This document shows, one piece after another, positions 36,263 through 45,119 of a DNA stretch of 64,000 nucleotides. The notes under the pieces were generated by a model, which was not told the DNA's origin, did no database searches, and worked only from the letters and a program-made list of their open reading frames with translations. The stretch covers positions 1 through 64,000 of the forward strand of contig CAZOGW010000004.1 in assembly GCA_964579415.1 (NCBI GenBank), read 5' to 3'. Made by a program: the position numbers and the translations under genes. Every line of letters starts with the position of its first letter. Position 1 is the first letter of the stretch. Source of the stretch: CAZOGW01 sp964579415. Its GTDB lineage: Bacteria > Actinomycetota > Acidimicrobiia > Spongiisociales > UBA5794.

Positions 36263-37141
36263 TCACACGACCATTGCATGTCGCCAGCGCTGCACGATCC
36301 TCCATTGCAGATACACGATCAGCGCCGTCACGAAGAACATCGCCAGGGTGGCGGCGGCGGCGTAGCCGTGGCGCAGGTACTCGAAACCCTCCCGGTAGGC
36401 GAACAGCGACAGGTACGTCGTGGAGTACAGAGGCGGACCGCCCTTCGTCACCAGCAATGCCGGTACGAAGTTGATCTGGAACATGAGCACGGTATCGCGG
36501 AAGACGAGCAGGGCCAGTGTCGGCGCCATCAGCGGTAGCGTCACCCGCCACCACATGAACCAGTCCCGGGCGCCTTCGACCCTTGCCATGTCATACAGGT
36601 CCATCGGGATCGCCTGCCGGGTGGCCAGGGCGATGAGGAACCCCTCCCCGATCTGGAACAGCGCCATGATGACGATGGCGCTCTGGGCCGCTCCCCCTGC
36701 CGTGAACCACGACGGCGGAGGCAGCCCGAGTGCGGAGATCAGCAGGTTCACCGGCCCGTACAGCGGGTTGAGGACCCAGATCCACACCAGCGCAAATGCG
36801 ACATCGGGGATCACCGTGGGCAGGAAGGTGGCGGTCCGGTAGGCGCCGACTCCGCGGAGGCGGCTGTGCAGCAGCAGTGCCAGTCCCAACGCTCCCAGCA
36901 GCCGCAGCGGCACCGCCAGTAGGACGAACACCAGCGTGTTACGCAGCGAGATGCGAAAGACCACGTCGCGTAGAAGCTCCGAGATGTTCCCCAGACCGAC
37001 GAAGCGGGGCGAGCGGAGGAAGTCGTACTCGAATCCGGCGAGCACCACCGCTGCCAGCGCCGGGAGGATGACAAGCAGCGCCAGGCCGACGGCGTACGGC
37101 GCCAGCATCAGCGCCAGGCCGCGGCTGTGCCGGTCCCACAT
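36263..37141 (-). CDS. Sugar ABC transporter permease (MalF type)
   Basis: A 292-residue CUT1 permease with six membrane helices, beginning LMLAPYAVGLALLVILPAL. The EAA-like loop reads YDMARVEGARDWFMWWRVTLP. It is the last gene of a four-gene transporter unit and starts 2 bp after the ATPase gene. The second locus carries no glycosidase, so its cargo may be a glycerol-phosphate or sugar. Confidence 0.9.
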   Translation of the reverse strand: MWDRHSRGLALMLAPYAVGLALLVILPALAAVVLAGFEYDFLRSPRFVGLGNISELLRDVVFRISLRNTLVFVLLAVPLRLLGALGLALLLHSRLRGVGAYRTATFLPTVIPDVAFALVWIWVLNPLYGPVNLLISALGLPPPSWFTAGGAAQSAIVIMALFQIGEGFLIALATRQAIPMDLYDMARVEGARDWFMWWRVTLPLMAPTLALLVFRDTVLMFQINFVPALLVTKGGPPLYSTTYLSLFAYREGFEYLRHGYAAAATLAMFFVTALIVYLQWRIVQRWRHAMVV

Positions 37142-37143
37142 GG

Positions 37144-38211
37144 TCAGCGCACCACGGCGCCGGTGGCGTCGAACACGAGGACGCGTGCCGTGTCGGCGCT
37201 CACCGGGACCGTCTCGCCGACCACGGGATGACCCTCCGAAGGCGTACGGGCGGTGAGCCGCAACCCCGACACGTCCAACTGGGCATATGCGTCGGCGCCG
37301 GCCGACTCCACCGCCACCACCGCACCCTGGAACGTGATGTCGCCGCGCCCGCCACCGATGTGAAGGTGCTCCGGACGGATGCCGATCTCGACCCCGGGGG
37401 CCGGGCTGGCAGCCCGGCCGGTCCGGGTGGGAACCGGCACGGCAATGGGACCGGCGCGGAGCCGATCACCCTCGACAACCGCCGGCAACAGGTTCATAGC
37501 CGGGCTACCGATGAAGGTCGCTACGAACCGGTTGACCGGGCTGCGGTAGACCTCGTCCGGCGTCCCCACCTGCTGCACCGATCCTGCGGCCACGACAGCG
37601 ACCCGGTCACCGAGCGTCAGCGCCTCCACCTGGTCGTGGGTGACGTGAACCATCGTGCCCCCCACCTCGGTGTGGATGCGACGCAACTCACGGCGCATCT
37701 CCAGCCGGAGGTGGGCGTCCAGGTTGGAGAGGGGCTCGTCGAGCAGGAAGACATCCGGACGCCTCACCAGGCCCCGGGCGAGGGCGACGCGCTGCCGCTC
37801 ACCACCGGAGATCTCGTGCGGGCGGCGTGACAGCAGGTCGGTACACCCGACCACCTCGGCGGCCTGCCCGGCCGCTCGGCGGATCTCGGCGGCGGGCACG
37901 CGCCGCGCCCGCATGCCGAACCCGATGTTCTCCTCCACCGTGAGGTGGGGGAAGAGGGCGTGGTTCTGGAACACCATGGCGATGTTGCGGTCGGCGGCAT
38001 CGATGCCGGTCACGTCCCTGTCGCCGATGCGGATCTTCCCTGCGTCCACCCGCTCCAGCCCGGCGACCGCGCGCAGCGCGGTGGTCTTCCCGCACCCGGA
38101 GGGGCCCACCACGGCGAGAAGCTCGCCGTCGGCCACGTCCAGGTCGAAGCCGCGCAAGGCGGGGACCGCGCCGAAACTCTTGTCGATTCTCTCGACGGAC
38201 AGCCGCGGCAT
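37144..38211 (-). CDS. Sugar ABC transporter ATPase (UgpC/MsmK type)
   Basis: A 355-residue ATPase. Walker A is VGPSGCGKTTALRAV, signature ISGGERQRVALARG, Walker B VFLLDEPLSNLD, and VHVTHDQVEAL holds the switch His. A C-terminal TOBE domain (EIGIRPEHLHIG) is typical of MsmK/UgpC, which can serve several sugar transporters. It may therefore also drive the ATPase-less transporter at 19702-23319. It lies 3 bp after the binding-protein gene. Confidence 0.93.
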   Translation of the reverse strand: MPRLSVERIDKSFGAVPALRGFDLDVADGELLAVVGPSGCGKTTALRAVAGLERVDAGKIRIGDRDVTGIDAADRNIAMVFQNHALFPHLTVEENIGFGMRARRVPAAEIRRAAGQAAEVVGCTDLLSRRPHEISGGERQRVALARGLVRRPDVFLLDEPLSNLDAHLRLEMRRELRRIHTEVGGTMVHVTHDQVEALTLGDRVAVVAAGSVQQVGTPDEVYRSPVNRFVATFIGSPAMNLLPAVVEGDRLRAGPIAVPVPTRTGRAASPAPGVEIGIRPEHLHIGGGRGDITFQGAVVAVESAGADAYAQLDVSGLRLTARTPSEGHPVVGETVPVSADTARVLVFDATGAVVR

Positions 38212-38214
38212 GGG

Positions 38215-39534
38215 TCAGTCTTGCTCTTCCTCTTGCTGCAGCGCCCGGGCAAAGAGATCGGACGTCACCAGGTTGAGCTGGTCGTTGATCTGCTCCGGTG
38301 GCATGTCGTCGTACATGGCGATCTCCAGCACCGGCGTCACGGCCGCCTCGATCTCGGGCCAGGTCGAGATGTGCGGCACCGACCGCAACGATGGTCCCGC
38401 TTCGAGGAACACGATCGAGTTGGCCGGCTGGGCGTCCGGATCGAGGAAGGCGTCGGACTCCGCCACCTCGACGCGCGACGGGACCGTCCGCCCCGTTTGG
38501 GCCATGATGGTGGCCCCGTCGTTGCTGAGGGCGAATTCGAGGAACCGCCAGGCTGCGTCCTGGTTGTCGCTGCCCCGGGTCATGCAGTACCCGTCGGAAT
38601 GGAGTATCCCGGTTTCCAGCCCGAAGATGGGCATGGGGGCCACGTCCCAGTCGAAGTCGGTGATCGTTCGCATCGTCGGGACGATGCGGCGTGACTCGAG
38701 GAACATGGCGGTGCGCCCGTTGAGGAACCTCGATTCGTCGTCCTCCGACTCCAGCTCGTTCTCCGACGGGATGACGCCGTGGATCTTGAACAGCGAGAAG
38801 TAGTTCCCCAGCACCAGGCGCGCCTCGGGTGTGTCCATGGCAAACCGCGTCGGTCGCTCCTGGTCGTCCACCAGCTCGGCGCCCGCCGACCATATGAACG
38901 GCGCCAGGCGGATGATCTGGGTGGCGTCGAGACCGAGGCCGTACTGGTCGATGGCGCCGTCACCGTCGACATCCTTGGTGAGCGCCTTGGCCTTCTCTAC
39001 GAAGTCCATCCACTGCCAACCCTGCTCGGGTTCAGGCACGCCGGCCTCGGCGAAGAGGTCTTTGTTGTAGTAGACGACCAGGCTGGAGAGGTTCTGCGGC
39101 AGGCACAGCAGATCCCCGTCGAACCGGAAGGCGTCGAGCGACGCCGTGAAGAAGTCGGTCTCGTCCATCTCGTCGGACGCCGCCACCATGTCATCCAGCG
39201 GAACCAGGCTGTCACGCACCGCGAACTGCCCGATGAACCGGTAGTTCATGAGGAACACCTCCGGCGGGTTGCCCGAGGAGAACGCCGTCGACAGCCGGGT
39301 CATCTGGTCGGACCGATCGGACGCCTGCACCAGTTCCACGGTGACCTCGGGCTCCTGGGCATTGAACGCTTCCACCAACTCGCCGTAGGCGGCCATCTCG
39401 TGGGGGTCGCCGGTGACGAGAACCTCGATGGTTCCCGACGCCGAGCCCTCTCCTCCCCCGCCGCCGCAGGCGGACAGGGTGATGGCGAGGATCATTGTCA
39501 GGGTGGCGGCTGAGAGGGGGCGCCTGCGGGTCAT
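38215..39534 (-). CDS. Sugar ABC transporter substrate-binding lipoprotein
   Basis: A 439-residue binding protein. The lipobox is TLSAC (Cys23) followed by a glycine run. The family 1 fold is recognisable in LVEAFNAQEPEVTVELVQ, GNPPEVFLMNYRF and DSLVPLDDMV. The start overlaps the preceding permease gene by 4 nt. The order permease, binding protein, ATPase, permease is unlike the usual binding-protein-first order. Confidence 0.93.
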   Translation of the reverse strand: MTRRRPLSAATLTMILAITLSACGGGGGEGSASGTIEVLVTGDPHEMAAYGELVEAFNAQEPEVTVELVQASDRSDQMTRLSTAFSSGNPPEVFLMNYRFIGQFAVRDSLVPLDDMVAASDEMDETDFFTASLDAFRFDGDLLCLPQNLSSLVVYYNKDLFAEAGVPEPEQGWQWMDFVEKAKALTKDVDGDGAIDQYGLGLDATQIIRLAPFIWSAGAELVDDQERPTRFAMDTPEARLVLGNYFSLFKIHGVIPSENELESEDDESRFLNGRTAMFLESRRIVPTMRTITDFDWDVAPMPIFGLETGILHSDGYCMTRGSDNQDAAWRFLEFALSNDGATIMAQTGRTVPSRVEVAESDAFLDPDAQPANSIVFLEAGPSLRSVPHISTWPEIEAAVTPVLEIAMYDDMPPEQINDQLNLVTSDLFARALQQEEEQD

Positions 39535-40337
39535 AGTCGGGCCTCCTGGAACAGATAGCGTTGGGCGAGGATGAACACGAGCACCACCGGAGCGGTGGCG
39601 GTCACCGCCCCGGCGAGCATGAGCGGGAAGTTGTGCGGATCGAGGACGGATAGTGCCTTCATCCCCACGGGGAGGGTGAACATGCGCTCCGAGGTGATGT
39701 AGATCAGCGGGTCGAGGAGGTTCCCCCACGATGCGACAAAGGTGAGCACCGCCACCACCACGGTGGCGCCCCGTACCAGCGGCATCCCGACGCGGCGCCA
39801 CGTGGCAAGCGGCGAGAGGCCTTCGATACGGGCGGTGTCGTAGAGATCGTCCGGGATGCGCCGGAAGGCGCGGAAGTAGATCAGCACGTAGAAGGGGGAC
39901 ATCCCGATGAGCGCCGGGGCAACCAGCGGGGCGTAGGTGCCGGTGAGTCCTGCCCAGCGGAAGAGAGTGAAGCGGGGGATCATCAGCGCCGTCACCGGGA
40001 CCATCAACGCCACCAGCGAGACCACCACGAACCGGACCGGCCAGCGTCCCGGCAGGCGGGTCATGGCAAAGCCGGCCCATGAGGCGACCAGCACCGCCAG
40101 CGGGACGGTCAAGCCGGCGACGATCAGCGAGTTGAGAACGTAGCGCGGAATGTCGACCAGCTCGTAGGCGGCCGGGAAGTTCCCCGGCGACAGCGGCGTG
40201 GGGACGATCTCGGGAATCCGCGGCGGCGGTTGGTTGGGGTACCGGAGCGAACCGGACACCATGAACACCAACGGCGCCAGGAAGATGAGGCTGATCAGCA
40301 GGGCAGGCGCATGGCGCCAGCCGGAAGGCTTGGACAT
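39531..40337 (-). CDS. Sugar ABC transporter permease (MalG type)
   Basis: A 268-residue CUT1 permease beginning with the membrane helix ALLISLIFLAPLVFMVSGSL. The EAA loop reads YDTARIEGLSPLATWRRVGMP. It lacks the long periplasmic insert found in the paralogue at 19702-20808. It is the first gene of the unit, with one GTACTTG unit about 16-25 bases upstream of its start. Confidence 0.9.
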   Translation of the reverse strand: MSKPSGWRHAPALLISLIFLAPLVFMVSGSLRYPNQPPPRIPEIVPTPLSPGNFPAAYELVDIPRYVLNSLIVAGLTVPLAVLVASWAGFAMTRLPGRWPVRFVVVSLVALMVPVTALMIPRFTLFRWAGLTGTYAPLVAPALIGMSPFYVLIYFRAFRRIPDDLYDTARIEGLSPLATWRRVGMPLVRGATVVVAVLTFVASWGNLLDPLIYITSERMFTLPVGMKALSVLDPHNFPLMLAGAVTATAPVVLVFILAQRYLFQEARL

Positions 40338-40352
40338 CTCGCGCTGTGTCCT

Positions 40353-40362
40353 GTACTTGGTA
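40353..40362. repeat. Single GTACTTG unit
   Basis: One GTACTTGGTA copy lies 16 bases upstream of the permease start. It is too short to call an array alone, but matches the repeat family. Confidence 0.4.
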
Positions 40363-40405
40363 GCACCGGGGAATGTAACACCCGTGTCAAACGCGGGCGC
40401 GAGAG

Positions 40406-40438
40406 CCGGGGAGGGGGAAGTGCGTTCCCCCTCCCCGG
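40406..40438 (-). terminator. Strong GC hairpin after the propeller gene
   Basis: A perfect 14-bp inverted repeat (arms 40406-40419 and 40425-40438, 5-nt loop GTGCG) lies 48 bp beyond the stop of the minus-strand propeller gene and upstream of the transporter operon. It has no T run but a very stable stem, so transcription termination is likely. Confidence 0.6.
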
Positions 40439-40485
40439 GGAGGGTTGGCCTCTCCTTCCGGGACCCCGGAGGGCCCCGGTTCGAT

Positions 40486-43446
40486 TCAGCCTGTCGTCAG
40501 GTCGAGCTTGAATACGCCGTGGCCGAACGTGCCGGCGTAGAGCGTGTTGGTCGGTTGATGCAGCCGGAGGTCGAGCACGGGGACGATGGGCAGGTTGGTA
40601 CCCGCCGGCTTCCAGTTGGTGCCCCGCAGGTAGTACACCCGGACGTCGGTGGCCACGTAGACGGTGTTGTTGTCGTGGTCGATGATCAGGTCGTTGACCG
40701 GCGCGTTGGGCAGGTTGCTCGATATGTTGGTCCAGGTGTCGCCGCCGTTGGTCGTCTTGTAGACGTGCGCCGAGTTCTGACCGGACCTGTAGCCCGAGAA
40801 GGTGGCGTAGACCGTGTTCTCGTTCTCGGGGTCGATGGTCACGTTGGTCACCCAGACATCGGGCAGTCCTTTGCCGGTGAACTCGATCCACGTGGCCCCG
40901 CCGTCCGGCGTCTTCCACAGGCGCCCGGTGTCGGTGCCCAGGTAGATCAGGTCCGGCTGGGTCTTGGAGACCGAGATCGTCGTGATCGTTCCCCAGTTGG
41001 AATAGCCCATCGAGGGGGTCCACGTACCCGGCTCGAACGTGCCGGTGAGGTCGACCGACTCCGGGCTGATCCGCGTCCACGAACTGCCACGGTTGGTGGA
41101 CTTGTTGAGGACGTTGCCTCCGTAGTAGAGGATGGCCGGGTTGTTCGGGTCGAGCTCGATCGGCGTGAGCCAGTTGCGGCGGGCCGAGACCGTGCCCGAG
41201 CTGATGGTGGCGTTGGTGACCCCGTCTGCGGGACCGTCGACCCGGCGGACACAGGACCCGTACTGGGAGCATCCGTAATAGATGTTCGGGTTGCTGGGGT
41301 CGACGATGGTCTTGAGGCCGTCACCGCCGTTGTACGACTGCCAGGTGTCGTCGCCCGGGTTCTGACCGGTCCACGACCGCCAGCTCCCGTGGTCCTGCAG
41401 GCCGGCCGTGATCCGGTCGGGAGCGAGCTCGCCCACGTCGATGGTGTAGAACTGCGAGTACGTCTCGTAGACGGCCTGGACGAAGGATCCGGACACACCG
41501 TTGTTGGTGGACGCGTAGGTGCCGCCGTCGTTGCCCAGGTACACCAGGTTGGGCACCGCGGTGGCCCACTGCATGGCGTGCTGGTCGGCGTGGACGCCGC
41601 CCACGTTGGCCCAGGTGGCGCCGCCGTTGGTGGTGCGCCGCAGGTTGACGCCGGCGGCGAACACGATGTTCTCGTTGGTCGGGTCGACCCAGAGGCGCCC
41701 GAACCACCAGCCGAAGCCACCCTGTGAACCGGGTCGGGTCTGGGCGTTGAAGCTCTCGCCGCCGTCTTCGGAGACGTAGAAGCCCTTGTCCTGGCCGTAC
41801 GTCGCCGTGGTGATCACGTAGACCTTGTCCGGGTTGGTCGGTGCGATGGCGACGCCGATGCGGCCCAGCGTCTCGGAGGCGGACAGGCCCGTCGCGTCAC
41901 CGGGGCTGAAGGTGAGGACGTTCTCGAGACGCCTCCAGCGGTTGCCGCCGTCGGTGGACTTGAACAGGCCGGAACCCAGGCCGCCGTAGTGACGGAACTC
42001 GGGGGTCCGCTGGTGATCCCACATGGCGGCGTAGATGGTGTCCGGCTCGTCGGGATGGATGGCAAGGTCTATGCCGCCCGCCATCGGGGTCTCCGGCTCC
42101 AGAACCAGCCGCCACGACTGCCCGCCGTTGTGGGTGCGGTAGACGCCCCGCTGCGCCCGGGCGTTGAACAGCGATCCCGACATGGCGGCGAACACGATGT
42201 CCGGGTTGGTGGGGTGCACCCAGATGCGCCCGGTGGTGACGCTGTGCGACAGGCCGGCATGGACCCAGGTCTCGCCCCTGTCGTCGGAGTAGTAGATGCC
42301 GTTGCCGGGGAAGGTGAGGCTCCCGCCGCCGGGATTGTGCTCACCGGTGCCCACCCAGAGGCGACCGTTGGAGCCCATGGCGATGCCGCCGGTTGTCTGC
42401 GGGAAGGTGTAGTCCCAGGCGTACTCCATCGTCACGCCCCGGTCGGTGCTCTTCCACACACCGCCGGAGGCGGAGGCGACGTAGACCGTGTCGGGGTCGT
42501 CGATGTCGACGACCAGGTCGACGATGCGGCCGCCGATGTTGGTCGGTCCGGTGTGCTCCCACTCGTTGAGGATGTCACGCGGACCGTTGGGGCCGGTCGC
42601 CCCGGAGGCGGCGAGAGCCCGCGCCTGCTCTCGGGAGCTGAGGATCTTCGCCTCGTCGAGTGTCCCACCGGGCCCGCCGGCGCGCTGCATCACGAAGTAT
42701 GCGTCGTCAGGCTCCGTCGGGCCGATGCCCTCCGGCTCCGTCTCTACGACGCCGTCGATCTCACTCGCTTCTATGGCGGCCAGGTTGTCTACGGCTGTCG
42801 CGCCGTCACTGTCGAAGCCGATGACGCCGAAGGCGTACAGCCCCACCGTCAGGGCCATGGCCACCGCGCCGATCTCGAACCATCGGGTTCTTCGCACCGT
42901 TCTCTCCCTCTTCTCACGATGCGTCTCCCGGTGGTACCTTGCACCGGGCGACGTCGCGTTCTCTTCATTGGTAGCGGGGCCGGTCACCGGCCCCAGGAGA
43001 CGCTCGCGACGGGCTGCCCTCATCTGCATCTCCGCCGCCGTTACCGCGGCGGCGGAGATGCGGTCATCGATCTCTTCGGGGTGGGCGACGTAGAAGTCGA
43101 CCGCGAGTGAGACGAGTGACCGGGAGATTCCGAGAGCGTCGGCGACGATCTCGACACGGGCTTCCTCGGGACCGGGGGCCTCGCCGATGCGCCGGATGAT
43201 CTCCCAGATCTCCGGGCCGTCGACGATTCCGGCGTTTCTCCCGCCACCGTTCCCGTCCCTGAAGATGACCCCAGGGAACGCCCGCGCCTTCAGCCCCTCA
43301 TCGAGGAGCGTCGAGACCAGGGCTGTCACCGACGTTGATGTTTCCCTGGCGGCGGCGTCGAGCCGCGCCAATAGATCCTCGTCGAGACGGAACGATGTCG
43401 GTCGAGCCACGCCTAACCCGATCCCTTCGTTGCAGCGTGACGACAC
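40486..43446 (-). CDS. Ribbon-helix-helix/membrane/BNR beta-propeller fusion protein
   Basis: A 986-residue protein. Residues 14-53 (ARPTSFRLDEDLLARL...) form a ribbon-helix-helix DNA-binding region; 57-131 match the FRDG...GPEIWEII...HPEEIDD domain that accompanies it in antitoxin-like proteins. A basic linker leads to a single membrane segment (about 190-211, Arg-rich on the inner side). From about 298 to the end runs a propeller with at least nine Asp-box motifs such as STDGGNRW and TTNGGDTW, resembling GH74/VPS10-type proteins. The likely topology is DNA-binding domain inside, propeller outside. GTG at 43410 (VARPTSF) may be the true start. Fusion is in frame in this assembly; loss of a stop codon by error is the alternative. 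Confidence 0.8.
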   Translation of the reverse strand: MSSRCNEGIGLGVARPTSFRLDEDLLARLDAAARETSTSVTALVSTLLDEGLKARAFPGVIFRDGNGGGRNAGIVDGPEIWEIIRRIGEAPGPEEARVEIVADALGISRSLVSLAVDFYVAHPEEIDDRISAAAVTAAEMQMRAARRERLLGPVTGPATNEENATSPGARYHRETHREKRERTVRRTRWFEIGAVAMALTVGLYAFGVIGFDSDGATAVDNLAAIEASEIDGVVETEPEGIGPTEPDDAYFVMQRAGGPGGTLDEAKILSSREQARALAASGATGPNGPRDILNEWEHTGPTNIGGRIVDLVVDIDDPDTVYVASASGGVWKSTDRGVTMEYAWDYTFPQTTGGIAMGSNGRLWVGTGEHNPGGGSLTFPGNGIYYSDDRGETWVHAGLSHSVTTGRIWVHPTNPDIVFAAMSGSLFNARAQRGVYRTHNGGQSWRLVLEPETPMAGGIDLAIHPDEPDTIYAAMWDHQRTPEFRHYGGLGSGLFKSTDGGNRWRRLENVLTFSPGDATGLSASETLGRIGVAIAPTNPDKVYVITTATYGQDKGFYVSEDGGESFNAQTRPGSQGGFGWWFGRLWVDPTNENIVFAAGVNLRRTTNGGATWANVGGVHADQHAMQWATAVPNLVYLGNDGGTYASTNNGVSGSFVQAVYETYSQFYTIDVGELAPDRITAGLQDHGSWRSWTGQNPGDDTWQSYNGGDGLKTIVDPSNPNIYYGCSQYGSCVRRVDGPADGVTNATISSGTVSARRNWLTPIELDPNNPAILYYGGNVLNKSTNRGSSWTRISPESVDLTGTFEPGTWTPSMGYSNWGTITTISVSKTQPDLIYLGTDTGRLWKTPDGGATWIEFTGKGLPDVWVTNVTIDPENENTVYATFSGYRSGQNSAHVYKTTNGGDTWTNISSNLPNAPVNDLIIDHDNNTVYVATDVRVYYLRGTNWKPAGTNLPIVPVLDLRLHQPTNTLYAGTFGHGVFKLDLTTG

Positions 43447-43457
43447 CGTAGCGCGCC

Positions 43458-43473
43458 TGCACTACATCGTGCA
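43458..43473. promoter_or_regulatory. Candidate operator upstream of the RHH fusion gene
   Basis: TGCACTACATCGTGCA has 5-bp inverted arms around a 6-bp spacer and is followed by a further TGCA at 43480. It lies 12 bp upstream of the first possible start. Ribbon-helix-helix proteins commonly bind such short inverted repeats next to their own gene. Confidence 0.4.
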
Positions 43474-43527
43474 AGCTATTGCAGCATAAGGCCTGTGAGA
43501 GTTCTTGGGATTCTGTCTCAACAAGGG

Positions 43528-43563
43528 GTACTAAGTACTAGGTACTAAGTACTAGGTACTACC
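43528..43563. repeat. GTACTAA/GTACTAG heptad array (5 units)
   Basis: Five heptamers alternate GTACTAA and GTACTAG, ending TACC. This is the left end of a 247-bp segment closed by an inverted array at 43741-43774. Confidence 0.9.
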
Positions 43564-43740
43564 AAACGCTCACATTGGGAATCCAAAGCGGGTACCCCGG
43601 GGCGTTGCTGAGGATGTGTCGAGGGATCGGGGCTTTCGTCTCACACCGGCCTTGGCGGGGAGGAGTAGCCCGCCCGGAAGCTTTCCGGAGGGCGGGTCGA
43701 CGGAGTCTTCGCCGCAGTTGCTCGCTGCCTTGCGGACGCC

Positions 43741-43774
43741 AGTACCTAGTACCTAGTACTTAGTACCTAGTACC
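43741..43774. repeat. Inverted heptad array (CTAGTAC/TTAGTAC)
   Basis: On the minus strand this reads GTACTAG, GTACTAA, GTACTAG and so on, the same units as at 43528-43563 in opposite orientation. It ends 23 bp before the acyl-CoA dehydrogenase stop codon. Confidence 0.9.
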
Positions 43775-43796
43775 ACACGATCAGAAGCTGCCTCAC

Positions 43797-44984
43797 CTAC
43801 GCGAACGCACTCAACCCGGTAATGGCCTGTCCCAACACCAAGGTGTGGATCTCGTTGGTGCCCTCGTAGGTGTAGACGGACTCGAGGTTGTTCATGTGCC
43901 GCACCACCGGGTACTCGAGGGTGATGCCGTTGGCGCCGAGGACTCCCCTCGCCTCCCGCGCCACGTCGAGAGCCATGCGTACGTTGTCCAGTTTCCCGAA
44001 CGAGACGTGGGCAGGGTGGAGCGTGCCGTCGTCCTTCATGCGCCCGATGTGCAGGGCGGTGAGCATCCCCCGGTTGACACCAACCATCATCTCGACCAGC
44101 TTGCGCTGGGTGAGCTGGAAGCCGGCGATGGGTGTGCCGAACTGCTTGCGCTCCCCGGCGTAGTCCAGGGCCGCCTCGTAGCAGGCCCGGGCGGCGCCCA
44201 CCGCGCCGAAGAGGATGCCGAAGCGGGCCTCGTTGAGACATGAGAGCGGGCCGCGCAACCCGGTGACCCCGGGAAGCACCGCGTCGGCGGGGAGCCGCAC
44301 GTCGTCGAGCACCAGCTCGGAGGTGACGGATGCCCGCAGCGACAGCTTGCGGTGTACCAGGTTGGCGGTGAACCCGGGGGTGTCGGTGGGGACGATGAAG
44401 CCGCGGATGCCCTCGTCGGTCACCGCCCACACGATCGCCACCTGGGCGACGTTGCCGTTGGTGATCCACATCTTGGTCCCGTTGAGTACCCAGTCGTCCC
44501 CGTCGCGGCGGGCGTGGGTGCGCATGCTGCCCGGGTCGCTGCCCGAGTCCGGCTCGGTGAGGCCGAAGCAGCCGATCACCTCACCGGCCGCCATGCGGGG
44601 CAGCCAGTCCTGCTTCTGCTCCTCCGAGCCGAACTTCCAGATGGGGAACATGGCCAGCGACCCCTGTACCGAGACGAAGCTGCGGACGCCGCTGTCCCCC
44701 GCCTCCAGCTCGGTGCACGCCAGGCCGTAGGCGACGGCGCTGGTGCCGGCGCAGCCGTAGCCGTCGAGGTGCATCCCCAGCAGTCCCAGCTCCGCCATCT
44801 CCTTGCCCAGTTCGACGGGGAAGGTTCCTTCCTCGAACCAATCGGAGATCCCGGGGAGGACCTTGTCGGCGACGAAGCGGCGCACCGTGTCGCGCAGGAG
44901 GATCTCCTCGTCATCGAGGAGTGCGTCGATGGCGAGGAAGTCGCGCGGGTCGATGCGAGCGGGACGGTCGGATACGGCGCTCAT
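43797..44984 (-). CDS. Glutaryl-CoA dehydrogenase-like acyl-CoA dehydrogenase
   Basis: A 395-residue enzyme. CFGLTEPDSGSDPGSM and KMWITNG are flavin-binding signatures; VYTYEGTNEIHTLVLGQAITG at the C-terminus matches glutaryl-CoA dehydrogenases, with catalytic Glu374. The N-terminal DFLAIDALLDDEEILLRDTVRRF also fits that subgroup. It would oxidise and decarboxylate glutaryl-CoA in lysine or tryptophan breakdown. The ATG at 44984 has an AGAGG site upstream. Confidence 0.88.
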   Translation of the reverse strand: MSAVSDRPARIDPRDFLAIDALLDDEEILLRDTVRRFVADKVLPGISDWFEEGTFPVELGKEMAELGLLGMHLDGYGCAGTSAVAYGLACTELEAGDSGVRSFVSVQGSLAMFPIWKFGSEEQKQDWLPRMAAGEVIGCFGLTEPDSGSDPGSMRTHARRDGDDWVLNGTKMWITNGNVAQVAIVWAVTDEGIRGFIVPTDTPGFTANLVHRKLSLRASVTSELVLDDVRLPADAVLPGVTGLRGPLSCLNEARFGILFGAVGAARACYEAALDYAGERKQFGTPIAGFQLTQRKLVEMMVGVNRGMLTALHIGRMKDDGTLHPAHVSFGKLDNVRMALDVAREARGVLGANGITLEYPVVRHMNNLESVYTYEGTNEIHTLVLGQAITGLSAFA

Positions 44985-45119
44985 GGGAACCTCTGGTCGG
45001 GGCGTGTGGGCACGAACGCTAGCGTCAGCGGGAACGCACCCACAGAACGACCCGGGCAGTGTGCGGGGGAAGCCGCGCACCCGCCACCACCGCATCCGGA
45101 CACGGGAGACTGCCACCCG

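Larger units (their letters stand above)
43528..43774. other. Composite intergenic element with inverted heptad ends
   Basis: The 350-bp gap between the fusion gene and the acyl-CoA dehydrogenase gene contains no convincing gene. Its core is a segment closed by opposite-facing heptad arrays, with a GC-rich near-palindrome in the middle (CCCGCCC at 43669-43675 with GGGCGGG at 43690-43696 around CCGGAAGCTTTCCGG). It could be a small non-autonomous element or a structured RNA. No protein-coding signal was seen inside. Confidence 0.5.

Noticed and set aside
36263..40337. Glycerol-3-phosphate (Ugp) uptake system
   Set aside because: The ATPase is UgpC-like but the binding protein shows no specific UgpB features, so cargo is left open.
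40198..43110. Long plus-strand frames opposite the propeller gene
   Set aside because: Composition is Val/Arg/Gly-rich with no motifs, while the minus frame has repeated Asp-box motifs in register.
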